Source: Brucella tritici
Lineage (GTDB): Bacteria; Pseudomonadota; Alphaproteobacteria; Rhizobiales; Rhizobiaceae
Assembly (NCBI RefSeq): GCF_008932295.1
Contig: NZ_WBWA01000002.1
Coordinates: forward strand, 248,001 to 312,000
Direction of reading: 5' to 3'
DNA: 64,000 nt
Shown: positions 8,174 through 16,935 of the stretch, in pieces
Layout: every line of letters begins with the position of its first letter
Numbering within the stretch: position 1 is the first letter of the stretch
The notes under the pieces: generated by a model
Databases searched by the model: none
The model's input: the letters and a program-made list of their open reading frames with translations, nothing else
Told to the model about the DNA's origin: nothing
Position numbers and translations under genes: made by a program

Positions 8174-8872
8174 ATGAGCCTTACTGACACCATCCGCAAT
8201 ACTTTCGTGCCGATCCATCGGGAAGGCTATCCGTTTATCGCGGGCTTTTTCGTGGTTTCGCTCATTCTGGGCTGGCTGTGGAACCCGCTGTTCTGGATCG
8301 GGATGGTGCTGACCGTCTGGTGCATCTATTTCTATCGCGATCCAGAGCGTGTAACGCCAATGGACGACGATCTGGTCATCAGCCCTGCTGACGGCAAGGT
8401 TTCCTTCGTCGGCCCGGCTGTGCCGCCGGCCGAGCTGGATCTGGGCGCCGAACCGCTCATGCGGGTTTCGGTTTTCATGAACGTGTTCTCGGTTCATATC
8501 AACCGCTCTCCGGTGCGTGGCAAGATTGAAAAGGTCGTGCATCGTCCGGGCAAGTTCCTCAATGCAGAACTCGACAAGGCCAGCACGGAAAACGAACGCA
8601 ACAGCGTTCTGATTGAAAGCCCACACGGCAAGATCGGGGTTGTTCAGATTGCTGGTCTGGTTGCCCGTCGTATCGTCTGCTGGTCCAACGAGGATGATGA
8701 TCTGTCTGTGGGCGAGCGGTTTGGACTGATCCGTTTCGGATCGCGCGTCGATGTTTATCTTCCAGCCGATGCGACTGTTCGTGTTGCTATTGGCCAGACG
8801 GCAATTGCTGGTGAAACCGTGCTCGCCGATTATGGCAGCGTGCGCGGCGAGCCGGTGGTGCGGATCGGCTGA
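8174..8872 (+). CDS. psd: Phosphatidylserine decarboxylase proenzyme
   Basis: 232 residues, the short alphaproteobacterial/archaeal-type class. Converts phosphatidylserine to phosphatidylethanolamine at the inner membrane. Two N-terminal membrane segments (about 18-55) precede the catalytic part; self-cleavage to the pyruvoyl enzyme is expected at Gly-Ser near residues 189/190 in the [10 protein letters not shown] motif. A good Shine-Dalgarno (AAGGAAGAG) precedes the ATG. pssA, which makes its substrate, starts four bases after the stop, so both are in one operon. Confidence 0.95.
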   Translation: MSLTDTIRNTFVPIHREGYPFIAGFFVVSLILGWLWNPLFWIGMVLTVWCIYFYRDPERVTPMDDDLVISPADGKVSFVGPAVPPAELDLGAEPLMRVSVFMNVFSVHINRSPVRGKIEKVVHRPGKFLNAELDKASTENERNSVLIESPHGKIGVVQIAGLVARRIVCWSNEDDDLSVGERFGLIRFGSRVDVYLPADATVRVAIGQTAIAGETVLADYGSVRGEPVVRIG

Positions 8873-8876
8873 GCCG

Positions 8877-9728
8877 ATGGAAACGCCCTTTCCGCCTTTT
8901 GAGCCCAATGGCCGCGTGGATTTATCGCGCGGCCCAAAGCTGTCGCAGATACCGCTGCGTATCGTCGTTCCCAACGTCATAACGGTTCTGGCCATCTGTG
9001 CCGGCCTGACCGGTATCCGTCTGGCTTTCGAGAACCGCTTCGAGCTTGCCGTCGTGATGGTGCTCGTGGCTGCCTTTCTGGATGGCATTGATGGGCGCGT
9101 CGCCCGCATGATGAAGGGATCGTCCAAGTTCGGCGCCCAGATGGATTCGCTTGCCGATATCGTCAATTTCGGTGTAGCGCCCGCCTTGGTGCTTTATGCC
9201 TTCATGCTTGATCAGGCACGCTCGTTCGGCTGGATCGCAGCACTTCTTTATGCCATTGCATGCTGCCTGCGGCTTGCGCGTTTCAATGTCATGCTCGAAG
9301 ACCCGAACCGTCCGGCATGGCAAAGTAACTATTTCATTGGCGTGCCCGCACCGGCCGGTGCCATGCTCGTTCTGTTGCCGGTCTATCTTGGCTTTCTGGG
9401 TTTGACGCCAACGCGGGGACTCGCTTTTGGCGTGGCGATCTATACCGTGGCGATCGCGTTCCTGTTGGTAAGCCGTCTGCCAGTCTATAATGGCAAATCC
9501 GCCGGAAGCCTTGTCCGGCGCGATATCGTCATGCCGCTCATCCTGTTCGTGGTGGTTTACGTCGCCTTCCTGATGAGCTTCACCTGGCAGACCTTAAGCC
9601 TCACGGCGCTTGCCTATCTCGCATTTCTTCCGTTCAGCCTGGCTGCCTGGAACAAGCGCGAAGCTGCTGATCGAAAGGCCGAGGAAGAGGCCGTCACCGA
9701 AGAGGATAAGCCGTCAGAGGAAAACTGA
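8877..9728 (+). CDS. pssA: CDP-diacylglycerol-serine O-phosphatidyltransferase
   Basis: 283 residues starting METPFPPFEP. Integral membrane CDP-alcohol phosphatidyltransferase; the signature D-G-x2-A-R-x8-G-x3-D-x3-D is seen in DGRVARMMKG followed by FGAQMDSLAD. About seven to eight hydrophobic segments follow. It supplies phosphatidylserine to the decarboxylase encoded directly upstream. The longer in-frame extension overlapping psd was rejected. The acidic C-terminal tail (EEDKPSEEN) overlaps the convergent P-loop NTPase gene by 15 bases. Confidence 0.94.
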   Translation: METPFPPFEPNGRVDLSRGPKLSQIPLRIVVPNVITVLAICAGLTGIRLAFENRFELAVVMVLVAAFLDGIDGRVARMMKGSSKFGAQMDSLADIVNFGVAPALVLYAFMLDQARSFGWIAALLYAIACCLRLARFNVMLEDPNRPAWQSNYFIGVPAPAGAMLVLLPVYLGFLGLTPTRGLAFGVAIYTVAIAFLLVSRLPVYNGKSAGSLVRRDIVMPLILFVVVYVAFLMSFTWQTLSLTALAYLAFLPFSLAAWNKREAADRKAEEEAVTEEDKPSEEN

Positions 9729-10271
9729 CGGCAATATCTGCTTGATGAAACTAACGCGCTCCTCGACCGATGATTTCGGCAGGAGCGCGATTTCATATCC
9801 AAGCCGTCTGTAGGTTTTATCCATCGCGTCGAAAGTGCGTGCGGCTTCCTCGAAATCCTGCTTCCGCTCGGCATCCTGACCGAAGATTTCTGCCCAAGGC
9901 GGGGCCAGAAAAACTGTTCTGTAGTACGGAAATTGCCGTGCGGCCTCTTCCATATGCTGGGGAACGGGCAGGTTGCACAGCATCAGATAGCCGATTACAT
10001 CGGGCACGCCGCGGTCGAAGAAGACCGTCCCGCGCTGTTGTTTCGCCATCGTGTGCGAGCGCATTTCCCATGAAAGCATTTGCTCTGCAAAAAGCGCGCG
10101 ATCACTCCAGGGCAGGGCCTTGCCGCCGATAGCGACCTGATCTTGAATAATGGCGCGTCCGGCTTCCACGGTGCGGGGAAAGCCCTGCCTTTCGAGTGCA
10201 TCGATCAGTGTGCTTTTGCCTGATCCGGGCCCGCCCGTGATGATAATGAAACGCTGGTGATCTTCGGTCAT
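9714..10271 (-). CDS. P-loop NTPase (AAA-type, small)
   Basis: 185 residues from MTEDHQRF, set by a strong GGAGGACTT Shine-Dalgarno directly upstream. Walker A GGPGSGKST at residues 13-21; a candidate Walker B is TVFFDRGVPDVIGY. This is the family of small predicted ATP/GTP-binding proteins near kinases of nucleotides or cofactors, found as single genes in many proteobacteria; the substrate is unknown. The 3' end overlaps pssA by 15 bases in convergent orientation. Confidence 0.8.
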   Translation of the reverse strand: MTEDHQRFIIITGGPGSGKSTLIDALERQGFPRTVEAGRAIIQDQVAIGGKALPWSDRALFAEQMLSWEMRSHTMAKQQRGTVFFDRGVPDVIGYLMLCNLPVPQHMEEAARQFPYYRTVFLAPPWAEIFGQDAERKQDFEEAARTFDAMDKTYRRLGYEIALLPKSSVEERVSFIKQILPSVFL

Positions 10272-10380
10272 AAGTCCTCCAATAGCAAAGTGAACGCGCG
10301 CCAAATTTGGCAGCACGTGACAAGGGGGTCTGAGAGGGGGAGAAATGCCCGCTGAAAAAAGAGCCAACAGATGGCTAAAG

Positions 10381-10423
10381 TGCATCCCGAAAAGTGCGAA
10401 GCGGTTTTCGGATAGGATACGCG
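10381..10423. repeat. Intergenic palindromic repeat (same family as 5978)
   Basis: GCATCCCGAAAAGTGCGAAG then GGTTTTCGGATAGGATACGC. Identical over its first part to the copy at 57449. It sits in the 275-base gap between the P-loop NTPase and the SDR gene; the rest of the gap holds a GATCTGATTCAGTCAGATC palindrome (10446-10464) and the SDR terminator. Confidence 0.75.
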
Positions 10424-10510
10424 TCAAAATAAAAAATTAGAACGCTGATCTGATTCAGTCAGATCGAAACGCGGTCCAAGCGGGAAACATTAATAAGTAA
10501 ATACATAGAA

Positions 10511-10537
10511 CCGGCCTTGCACATAGGCAAGGCCGGA
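10511..10537 (-). terminator. Hairpin downstream of the SDR gene
   Basis: CCGGCCTTGC / GCAAGGCCGG with a six-base loop; only a weak T-rich stretch follows on the minus strand. Confidence 0.6.
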
Positions 10538-10546
10538 GGGCCGAAA

Positions 10547-11287
10547 TCAGCTCGGCAGATGATAGTCGAGGAAGCGGTCCTGACGCACGTCGAAAAGCTT
10601 GCCGCTAACTTCAAGGTTTGGATCGGCGAGCTTGACGATCTTTTCAGCGACTGACTGCGGTGTTGGCAGCGTTTCAGGATCTTCGCCCGGCATGGCCTGC
10701 GCGCGCATGGCGGTGCGGGTGGCGCCCGGATTGACAGAGTTGATCTTGAGCTTCATCTGCTTCGTTTCTTCAGCCCAGCTGCGTGCCATGACCTCGACAG
10801 CAGCTTTCGAGGCAGCATAGGGGCCCCAGAAAGCGCGGCAGGTATGCGCCACGCCGGAGGAAAGCAGAATGGCACGTCCCGCGTCGGAAGCGCGCAGCAG
10901 CGGATCAGTGGATCGAATGAGGCGCCAGACGCTGGTAACATTGACGTTCATGAGCTTCTCGAACGTCTTGGCCTCGACATGGCCAATCGGTGAAATCGTG
11001 CCAAGGACACCCGCATTCGCGACCATGATATCGAGCTTGCCCCAGCGCTCATGAATGGAGCCGCCGAGACGATCAATCGCTTCCATGTCGGTGATATCGA
11101 GAGGCACTAGCGTCGCATTGCCTCCCAGTTCGCGGATATCGTCGTCAAGTTCTTCAAGTCCGCCGACGGTGCGGGCAACCGCAATCACATGCGCGCCGCG
11201 CTTTGCCAGTTCAAGCGAAAGAAAGTAGCCAATACCGCGCGATGCGCCTGTTACCAGTGCGATGCGGCCCGTAAGGTCGATGCTCAT
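10547..11287 (-). CDS. Short-chain dehydrogenase/reductase
   Basis: 246 residues, classical SDR. NAD(P)-binding TGASRGIGYFL (residues 14-24), NAG motif in MVANAGVLG, catalytic Ser in LLSSGVAHT, and YxxxK in YAASKAAVE. The alcohol or ketone substrate cannot be inferred. It follows purF on the same strand with a 70-base gap and may be cotranscribed with it. Confidence 0.88.
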   Translation of the reverse strand: MSIDLTGRIALVTGASRGIGYFLSLELAKRGAHVIAVARTVGGLEELDDDIRELGGNATLVPLDITDMEAIDRLGGSIHERWGKLDIMVANAGVLGTISPIGHVEAKTFEKLMNVNVTSVWRLIRSTDPLLRASDAGRAILLSSGVAHTCRAFWGPYAASKAAVEVMARSWAEETKQMKLKINSVNPGATRTAMRAQAMPGEDPETLPTPQSVAEKIVKLADPNLEVSGKLFDVRQDRFLDYHLPS

Positions 11288-11357
11288 CTAGTCCCCATAT
11301 GATGCAAGAACATGAAACAGGCGGCCTATTGGGCCGCCTGCGTGAAGAATTGGGCGA

Positions 11358-12848
11358 TCAACCGTTGCTTGCGAGCAGCGACAGCGTATGCACGTTGCTC
11401 TCGCCTTCCTGATCGAGGAGGCGGGTCGGATATTCGCCCGTGAAGTAGTGATCGGTGAAAGCTGGCGCCTTCGGATCACGCGGCTTCCCACCAACAGCCT
11501 TGTAGAGCCCGTCGATGGAAAGGAACGCTAGGGAATCCGCGCCGATGTAGCGGCACATGGATTCCAGGTCTTTGTGCTGGTTGGCCAGCAGCTTATCGGC
11601 ATGGGGGGTGTCGATACCGTAGAAATCCGGGTGGTAGATCATTGGACTTGCCACGCGGATATGCACTTCCTTTGCGCCCGCGTCGCGGATCATCTGGACG
11701 ATCTTGACGGACGTGGTGCCCCGTACGATGGAATCATCCACCAGCACGACCCGCTTGCCTTCGATCATGGCGCGATTGGCCGAATGCTTCAGCTTGACGC
11801 CAAGCGCGCGAATTTGTTGCGTCGGTTCGATGAAGGTGCGGCCCACATAATGGTTGCGGATGATGCCATATTCGAACGGAATGCCGCTTGCCTGCGCGAA
11901 GCCGAGAGCGGCAGGCGTGCCGCCATCTGGCACTGGCACGACAACATCAGCTTCGATGCCGGCTTCCTTGGCGAGTTCCATGCCCATATTCTTGCGCGCG
12001 ACATAGACGCTGCGACCGCCGACGACGGAGTCGGGACGGGCGAAATAGACATATTCGAACAGGCAGAGCCGTTCCGGCTGCGGATTTTCAGCCTTGATGG
12101 ATTCAGTGGTGATGGACCCGTCCTTCTGAATCTCGCAGATGACCACTTCGCCATTTTCGACGTCACGAACATATTTCGCGCCGATAATGTCGAGGGCACA
12201 GGTCTCCGAGCAGAAGATAGGCTTGCCGTCGAGCTCGCCCATGACGAGTGGGCGGATGCCGATAGGATCACGCGCGGCAATCAGTTTGGTTCGGGTCAGC
12301 GCCAGCATGGCATAGCCGCCTTCGACCTGCCGGATGGCATCGACGAAACGGTCAGAGGAAGATGAATGGCGCGAACGGGCAATCATATGCAGCACGACTT
12401 CCGTATCGGAGGTCGCCTGAAATATCGCGCCGGAAGCAATCAGCTGCTTGCGCAGCGTAATGCCGTTGGTGAAGTTGCCGTTATGGGCAATGGCGATGCC
12501 GCCGACTTCCAGTTCCGCGAACAATGGCTGCACGTTGCGCAGGATCGTCTCGCCGGTGGTGGAGTAGCGCACATGGCCGATGGCGCGGTCGCCGGGCAGA
12601 CGATTCAGCGTCGCTGCATCGGTGAAATGATCGCCGACGAGACCCATATGGCGTTCGGAATGAAAACGGCGATTGTGATAAGAAACGATACCGGCGGCTT
12701 CCTGCCCACGATGCTGGAGGGCATGTAGGCCCAATGCGGTCAGCGCGGCTGCGTCTTCATGGCCAAGTATGCCAAATACGCCGCACTCTTCATGCAGGGT
12801 GTCTTCGTCCAGCATAAAGGAGGCATTTTCAGAAGAATGGCTGGTCAT
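11358..12848 (-). CDS. purF: Amidophosphoribosyltransferase
   Basis: 496 residues from ATG giving MTSHSSENAS; an upstream in-frame TTG is less likely because a Shine-Dalgarno AAAGG precedes the ATG. First committed step of purine synthesis: PRPP plus glutamine to phosphoribosylamine. A short propeptide ends just before Cys22 in HEECGVFGI, the N-terminal nucleophile of the glutamine amidotransferase domain; the PRPP-binding motif VVLVDDSIVRGTTS lies near residue 370. Lies downstream of cvpA, an arrangement like that of gammaproteobacterial cvpA-purF. Confidence 0.95.
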   Translation of the reverse strand: MTSHSSENASFMLDEDTLHEECGVFGILGHEDAAALTALGLHALQHRGQEAAGIVSYHNRRFHSERHMGLVGDHFTDAATLNRLPGDRAIGHVRYSTTGETILRNVQPLFAELEVGGIAIAHNGNFTNGITLRKQLIASGAIFQATSDTEVVLHMIARSRHSSSSDRFVDAIRQVEGGYAMLALTRTKLIAARDPIGIRPLVMGELDGKPIFCSETCALDIIGAKYVRDVENGEVVICEIQKDGSITTESIKAENPQPERLCLFEYVYFARPDSVVGGRSVYVARKNMGMELAKEAGIEADVVVPVPDGGTPAALGFAQASGIPFEYGIIRNHYVGRTFIEPTQQIRALGVKLKHSANRAMIEGKRVVLVDDSIVRGTTSVKIVQMIRDAGAKEVHIRVASPMIYHPDFYGIDTPHADKLLANQHKDLESMCRYIGADSLAFLSIDGLYKAVGGKPRDPKAPAFTDHYFTGEYPTRLLDQEGESNVHTLSLLASNG

Positions 12849-13085
12849 TGCCGCAAGGCCTTTCGATTGCAGAGGCAACTAAACCGCCTCTCTATCACAA
12901 GATGGCTTTTTGTTAAAAGCGAAGAGTTCACCGCTGCGTCGATATAGTCTCATGGACATTAGTATCACACGATGGTCGCGAATAATCTCGCAAATTCCCG
13001 CCTGAAATATGATCGCGGAACCGAAATGACAATGTGTGAGCGTCATTTTGGCCATTTCACATCGGTCGGCTTTGCCTCCGGAATT

Positions 13086-13119
13086 GAAAAAGCCGCCAGC
13101 GGGGCTGACGGCTTTTCGA
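13086..13119 (-). terminator. Terminator downstream of cvpA
   Basis: AAAAGCCG-C-CAGC / GCTG-A-CGGCTTTT with a GGG loop, ending in T on either strand. It would separate cvpA from purF. Confidence 0.7.
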
Positions 13120-13133
13120 TACATCGGAACAGC

Positions 13134-13709
13134 TTATTGCTGTGCAGGCGTATCGTCCGGAACCGGCGCTTCTTCCTGCTCGCCAGAGGCCGGAGCATTG
13201 TGCTGTGGCTTGAACTTGTCGATCATCTGGTCGGGATTAGCCGGCAGAAGGTCGATCAGCTGCTGGCCGAACGAATCGAGCATTGGCTTCGATTTCGCGT
13301 TCGTCACCCAGGCTGGCTGGTTTGTCGGGACGAGCCAGTTGAAGAACAGCATGGCAACGACAACGAGAAGCACGCCGCGCACGCCGCCAAACAAAAAGCC
13401 GAGTGTACGGTCAAGCGCACCGATACGGCTATCGATGATGAAATCGGCGATCTTCATGGTGATCAGAGAAACGACGATCAGCACAACAAGGAAAACTGCG
13501 CCAGCGGCGGCAATCTTCGCGATGGTTTCGTTGTTGATATAGGGCTGCACGAAGGGCAGAACTGGCTGGTAGAAGAGATAGGCTGCAGCGGCTGCTGCCG
13601 CCCACGATACCAGCGACAGCACCTCGCGGGAAAAACCGCGCACCATCGCCAGAACGGCTGAAACCAGCGTTATCCCGAGTAGAATTCCATCAAGCATGGT
13701 TATCGGCAT
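13134..13709 (-). CDS. cvpA: CvpA-family inner membrane protein
   Basis: 191 residues with four predicted membrane segments (about 5-30, 33-50, 63-85, 100-125) and the CvpA signature GFSREVLSLVSW and GFLFGGVRGVLLV. Homologues support colicin V secretion and envelope stress tolerance, but the mechanism is unknown. The C-terminal tail is polar and Glu/Pro-rich. The position next to purF is conserved. Confidence 0.9.
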   Translation of the reverse strand: MPITMLDGILLGITLVSAVLAMVRGFSREVLSLVSWAAAAAAAYLFYQPVLPFVQPYINNETIAKIAAAGAVFLVVLIVVSLITMKIADFIIDSRIGALDRTLGFLFGGVRGVLLVVVAMLFFNWLVPTNQPAWVTNAKSKPMLDSFGQQLIDLLPANPDQMIDKFKPQHNAPASGEQEEAPVPDDTPAQQ

Positions 13710-13821
13710 TCTGCCTGTCCTCAGTTATTATGCGCAATCACTTTAATACGCAGGGCAGTCAAAGATGCTGGAGCTTATCACCGGAAGGTTGACAGATTCT
13801 TCCAGTCATAAAACTCCAGAT

Positions 13822-15216
13822 TTATTGCTTCTTTCCGGAGCCTGAAGCCGCGATACGGGCAACAAGGTCGGGCAGAGCCGAAGTTTCCATGAGGCGGAAG
13901 TTGCGATCTTTCCAAAGTTCGCCGCTGCCGCCGGGCACCTCTGCCTGCCGGAAACCGAGCTTCTCAGCTTCCTTGAGCCTCTGTACTGCATGCGTTACCG
14001 CGCGAACAGCACCGGAAAGGCTGATTTCGCCGAAATAAACACAATCTGGCGGAAGGGCAATACCGGCCATGGATGAAACCAGTGCAGCAGCCACAGCTAT
14101 ATCAGCGGCAGGCTCGCTGATACGATAGCCGCCCGCAACATTCAGATAGACGTCGTGCTGCCCAAAACGAACGCCGCAATGTGATTCGAGAACGGCGAGG
14201 ATCATGGCAAGTCGTCCACCGTCCCAGCCGACGACCGCACGACGAGGGGTGCCGAGCGAGGAGGGGGCGACAAGCGCCTGTATTTCCACCAGCACCGGGC
14301 GCGTGCCTTCCATGCCAGCAAAGACTGCTGCACCTGGAGCCTTGGCGTTACGCTCGCCAAGGAAAAGCTCGGACGGATTGGAAACCTCGCGCAGTCCGCC
14401 ATCGGACATCTCGAAGACGCCGATTTCGTCGGTCGGGCCAAAACGGTTCTTCACCGTGCGCAGGATACGATAGTGATGTCCGCCTTCACCCTCGAAGTAG
14501 AGGACACCATCGACCATGTGCTCGACCACACGGGGGCCTGCAATCTGGCCATCTTTGGTGACATGTCCCACCAGCACGACTGCGGAACCAGTCTGCTTGG
14601 CATAGCGGATCATGGCTTGCGCCGACGAACGCACCTGCGTGACCGTGCCAGGAGCAGAATCTGCCATATCGGTCCAGAGCGTCTGGATCGAATCGATGAT
14701 GACGAGGTCGGGTCGCTTGTTATCGGAAATGGTAGCGATGATGTCTTCGACGTTGGTTTCGGCGGCAAGTTCCACCGCCGACGATGCCACGCCCAGACGC
14801 TGCGCACGCAGGCGAATCTGGGCAACCGCTTCTTCGCCCGAAACATAAACAATGCGATGGCCGCGATTGGAAAGGGCAGCTGCAGCCTGTGTCAAAAGTG
14901 TAGATTTTCCGATGCCGGGATCCCCGCCGATCAGAAGGGCTGAACCGCGCACAAAGCCGCCGCCGGTCACACGATCAAGTTCGCTGATACCGGAAATGAT
15001 CCGCGGCGCATCTTCAATGTCGCCGGACAGGGAGGTGAGGGCTACAGCGCGACCTTTGCGCTTGGATAACATGGCGCCGGGGCCTGAACCGATCCCGCTA
15101 TTGGTGCCTTCCTCGACGAGCGTGTTCCACTCGCCGCAGGAATCGCACTTGCCCGCCCAGCGCGTATGCACTGTGCCACAATTCTGGCAGATGAACTGAA
15201 TGCGCGCCTTGGCCAT
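13822..15216 (-). CDS. radA: DNA repair protein RadA/Sms
   Basis: 464 residues. N-terminal C4 zinc finger (CQNCGTVHTRWAGKCDSCGEW, split as C-x2-C and C-x2-C), RecA-like ATPase with Walker A GGDPGIGKSTLL near residue 100, the diagnostic KNRFG motif (VKNRFGPTDEIGVF), and a Lon-like C-terminal domain. It promotes branch migration of recombination intermediates. It starts 27 bases after dnaB ends, on the same strand, so the two are probably cotranscribed. Confidence 0.95.
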   Translation of the reverse strand: MAKARIQFICQNCGTVHTRWAGKCDSCGEWNTLVEEGTNSGIGSGPGAMLSKRKGRAVALTSLSGDIEDAPRIISGISELDRVTGGGFVRGSALLIGGDPGIGKSTLLTQAAAALSNRGHRIVYVSGEEAVAQIRLRAQRLGVASSAVELAAETNVEDIIATISDNKRPDLVIIDSIQTLWTDMADSAPGTVTQVRSSAQAMIRYAKQTGSAVVLVGHVTKDGQIAGPRVVEHMVDGVLYFEGEGGHHYRILRTVKNRFGPTDEIGVFEMSDGGLREVSNPSELFLGERNAKAPGAAVFAGMEGTRPVLVEIQALVAPSSLGTPRRAVVGWDGGRLAMILAVLESHCGVRFGQHDVYLNVAGGYRISEPAADIAVAAALVSSMAGIALPPDCVYFGEISLSGAVRAVTHAVQRLKEAEKLGFRQAEVPGGSGELWKDRNFRLMETSALPDLVARIAASGSGKKQ

Positions 15217-15243
15217 CAGAGACGCGCCCTTTTCGAAGAGATA

Positions 15244-16749
15244 TTATTCATACTGTTCGGGAAGATAGGAACCCTCGGCCAGATCTGCAAATCGCGTGAA
15301 TTCGGACTGGAAGGCGAGCTTGACCGTTCCGGTCGGCCCGTGGCGCTGCTTGGCGATGATGACGTCAGCAGTGCCGCGCACTTTTTCAAAGTGCTGCTTC
15401 CATTCTTCATATTTCGGGTCGAATTCATCACGCGGTTCGAGGTTCTTGACGTAATATTCCTCGCGGAACACGAAAAGCACCACGTCGGCGTCCTGCTCGA
15501 TGGAGCCCGATTCACGAAGGTCGGAGAGCTGTGGGCGCTTGTCGTCGCGGCTTTCCACCTGACGGGAGAGCTGTGAAAGCGCAATGATTGGAACATTCAG
15601 TTCCTTGCCAAGGGCCTTGAGGCCGGTGGTGATCTCGGTGATTTCCTGCACGCGGTTCTGTGCCGAGGCCTTCGACGAGCCGGTCATCAGCTGTACGTAG
15701 TCGATCACCAGAACGTCGAGGCCGCGCTGGCGCTTGAGGCGACGAGCGCGGGCGGCGAGCTGCGCAATCGAGATGCCACCGGTCTGGTCGATATAGAGCG
15801 GGATTTTCTGCATCACCTGCGAGCAGGCAACGAGCTTCTCGAAATCGGTCTCGGTGATGTCACCGCGACGGATCTTCGAGGAGGAAACTTCGGTCTGTTC
15901 GGAAATGATACGGGTTGCGAGCTGCTCCGCCGACATTTCGAGCGAGAAGAAGCCAACAACGCCGCCGTTGACGGCCTTCATCGAGCCATCGGCCTGTTGC
16001 TCGCCTTCATAAGAATTGGCGATATTGAACGCAATATTGGTTGCAAGCGAGGTCTTGCCCATACCCGGACGACCCGCAAGGATAATCAAGTCGGAAGGCT
16101 GCAAGCCACCCATCTTGCCATCGAGCGTATGGATGCCGGTGGAGACACCGGAAAGGTGGCCGTCACGCATGAAAGCGGCATTGGCCATGTCCACAGCCGT
16201 GGTGACGGCGTCCTTGAAGGGCAGGAAACCGCCGTCATAGCGACCTGTTTCCGCCAGTTCGAACAGGCGGCGCTCAGCGTCTTCGATCTGTTCCTGCGGC
16301 GCCATATCGACAGGTGCGTCATAGGCGACGTTCACCATGTCCTCGCCAATACCGATCAGCGCGCGGCGTGTCGCCAGATCGTAAATCGCGCGGCCATAAT
16401 CCTCGGCATTGATGATGGTGACGGCTTCAGTTGCGAGACGGGTCACATACTGGAAGATCGTGAGATCGCCCACCTTGCCTTCGGTCGGCAGGAAGGTTTT
16501 CATCGTCACAGGATTTGCCATCTTGCCCACGCGAATGAGATCGGTCGTGATCTCATAGATGCGACGGTGCAGAGGCTCGAAGAAATGGGTTGGCTTGAGA
16601 AAGTCCGATACCCGGTAAAAGGCATCGTTATTGATCAGGATCGCGCCCAGCAGCGCCTGTTCCGCTTCAATATTGTGGGGGGCTTCCCGATAAAGCGCAT
16701 CTTTCTGGTCCCGCGCATCGTCGAGTTTGCGTACCGCCGCTTCCGCCAT
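15244..16749 (-). CDS. dnaB: Replicative DNA helicase
   Basis: 501 residues from MAEAAVRK; the N-terminal domain (about 25-130, PHNIEAEQALLGAIL) is followed by a RecA-like motor with Walker A GRPGMGKTSLA near residue 230, Walker B LDVLVIDYVQLM, and the DnaB H4 motif in SQLSRQVESR. Hexameric helicase that unwinds the fork on the lagging strand. The longer start MRI is three codons upstream and equally possible. No intein is present. Confidence 0.96.
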   Translation of the reverse strand: MAEAAVRKLDDARDQKDALYREAPHNIEAEQALLGAILINNDAFYRVSDFLKPTHFFEPLHRRIYEITTDLIRVGKMANPVTMKTFLPTEGKVGDLTIFQYVTRLATEAVTIINAEDYGRAIYDLATRRALIGIGEDMVNVAYDAPVDMAPQEQIEDAERRLFELAETGRYDGGFLPFKDAVTTAVDMANAAFMRDGHLSGVSTGIHTLDGKMGGLQPSDLIILAGRPGMGKTSLATNIAFNIANSYEGEQQADGSMKAVNGGVVGFFSLEMSAEQLATRIISEQTEVSSSKIRRGDITETDFEKLVACSQVMQKIPLYIDQTGGISIAQLAARARRLKRQRGLDVLVIDYVQLMTGSSKASAQNRVQEITEITTGLKALGKELNVPIIALSQLSRQVESRDDKRPQLSDLRESGSIEQDADVVLFVFREEYYVKNLEPRDEFDPKYEEWKQHFEKVRGTADVIIAKQRHGPTGTVKLAFQSEFTRFADLAEGSYLPEQYE

Positions 16750-16885
16750 GATTCTCAATCCTGTCCCTGATGCAACCAGCTAGCCCTCAAGCGATGCCAA
16801 ACGCAACGCGACTTCGAGTGATTCCTGCTGGAAGAGACAAGCTATACCATGATTCACACTGATCCACAGTTCGGATCATGGTTTT

Positions 16886-16912
16886 GTCAGTCCGCTGTTG
16901 ACGCGGACTGAC
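16886..16912. repeat. Perfect 10-base inverted repeat between dnaB and cfa
   Basis: GTCAGTCCGC / GCGGACTGAC with a seven-base loop. No T run on either side, so it may be a processing or pausing hairpin for the cfa transcript rather than a classical terminator. Confidence 0.5.
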
Positions 16913-16935
16913 ATCTCGAATCGACGGGGTCGCTG

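Noticed and set aside
16888-16912. Replication origin element near dnaB
   Set aside because: A lone 10-base inverted repeat without DnaA boxes or A/T-rich unwinding region is not an origin.
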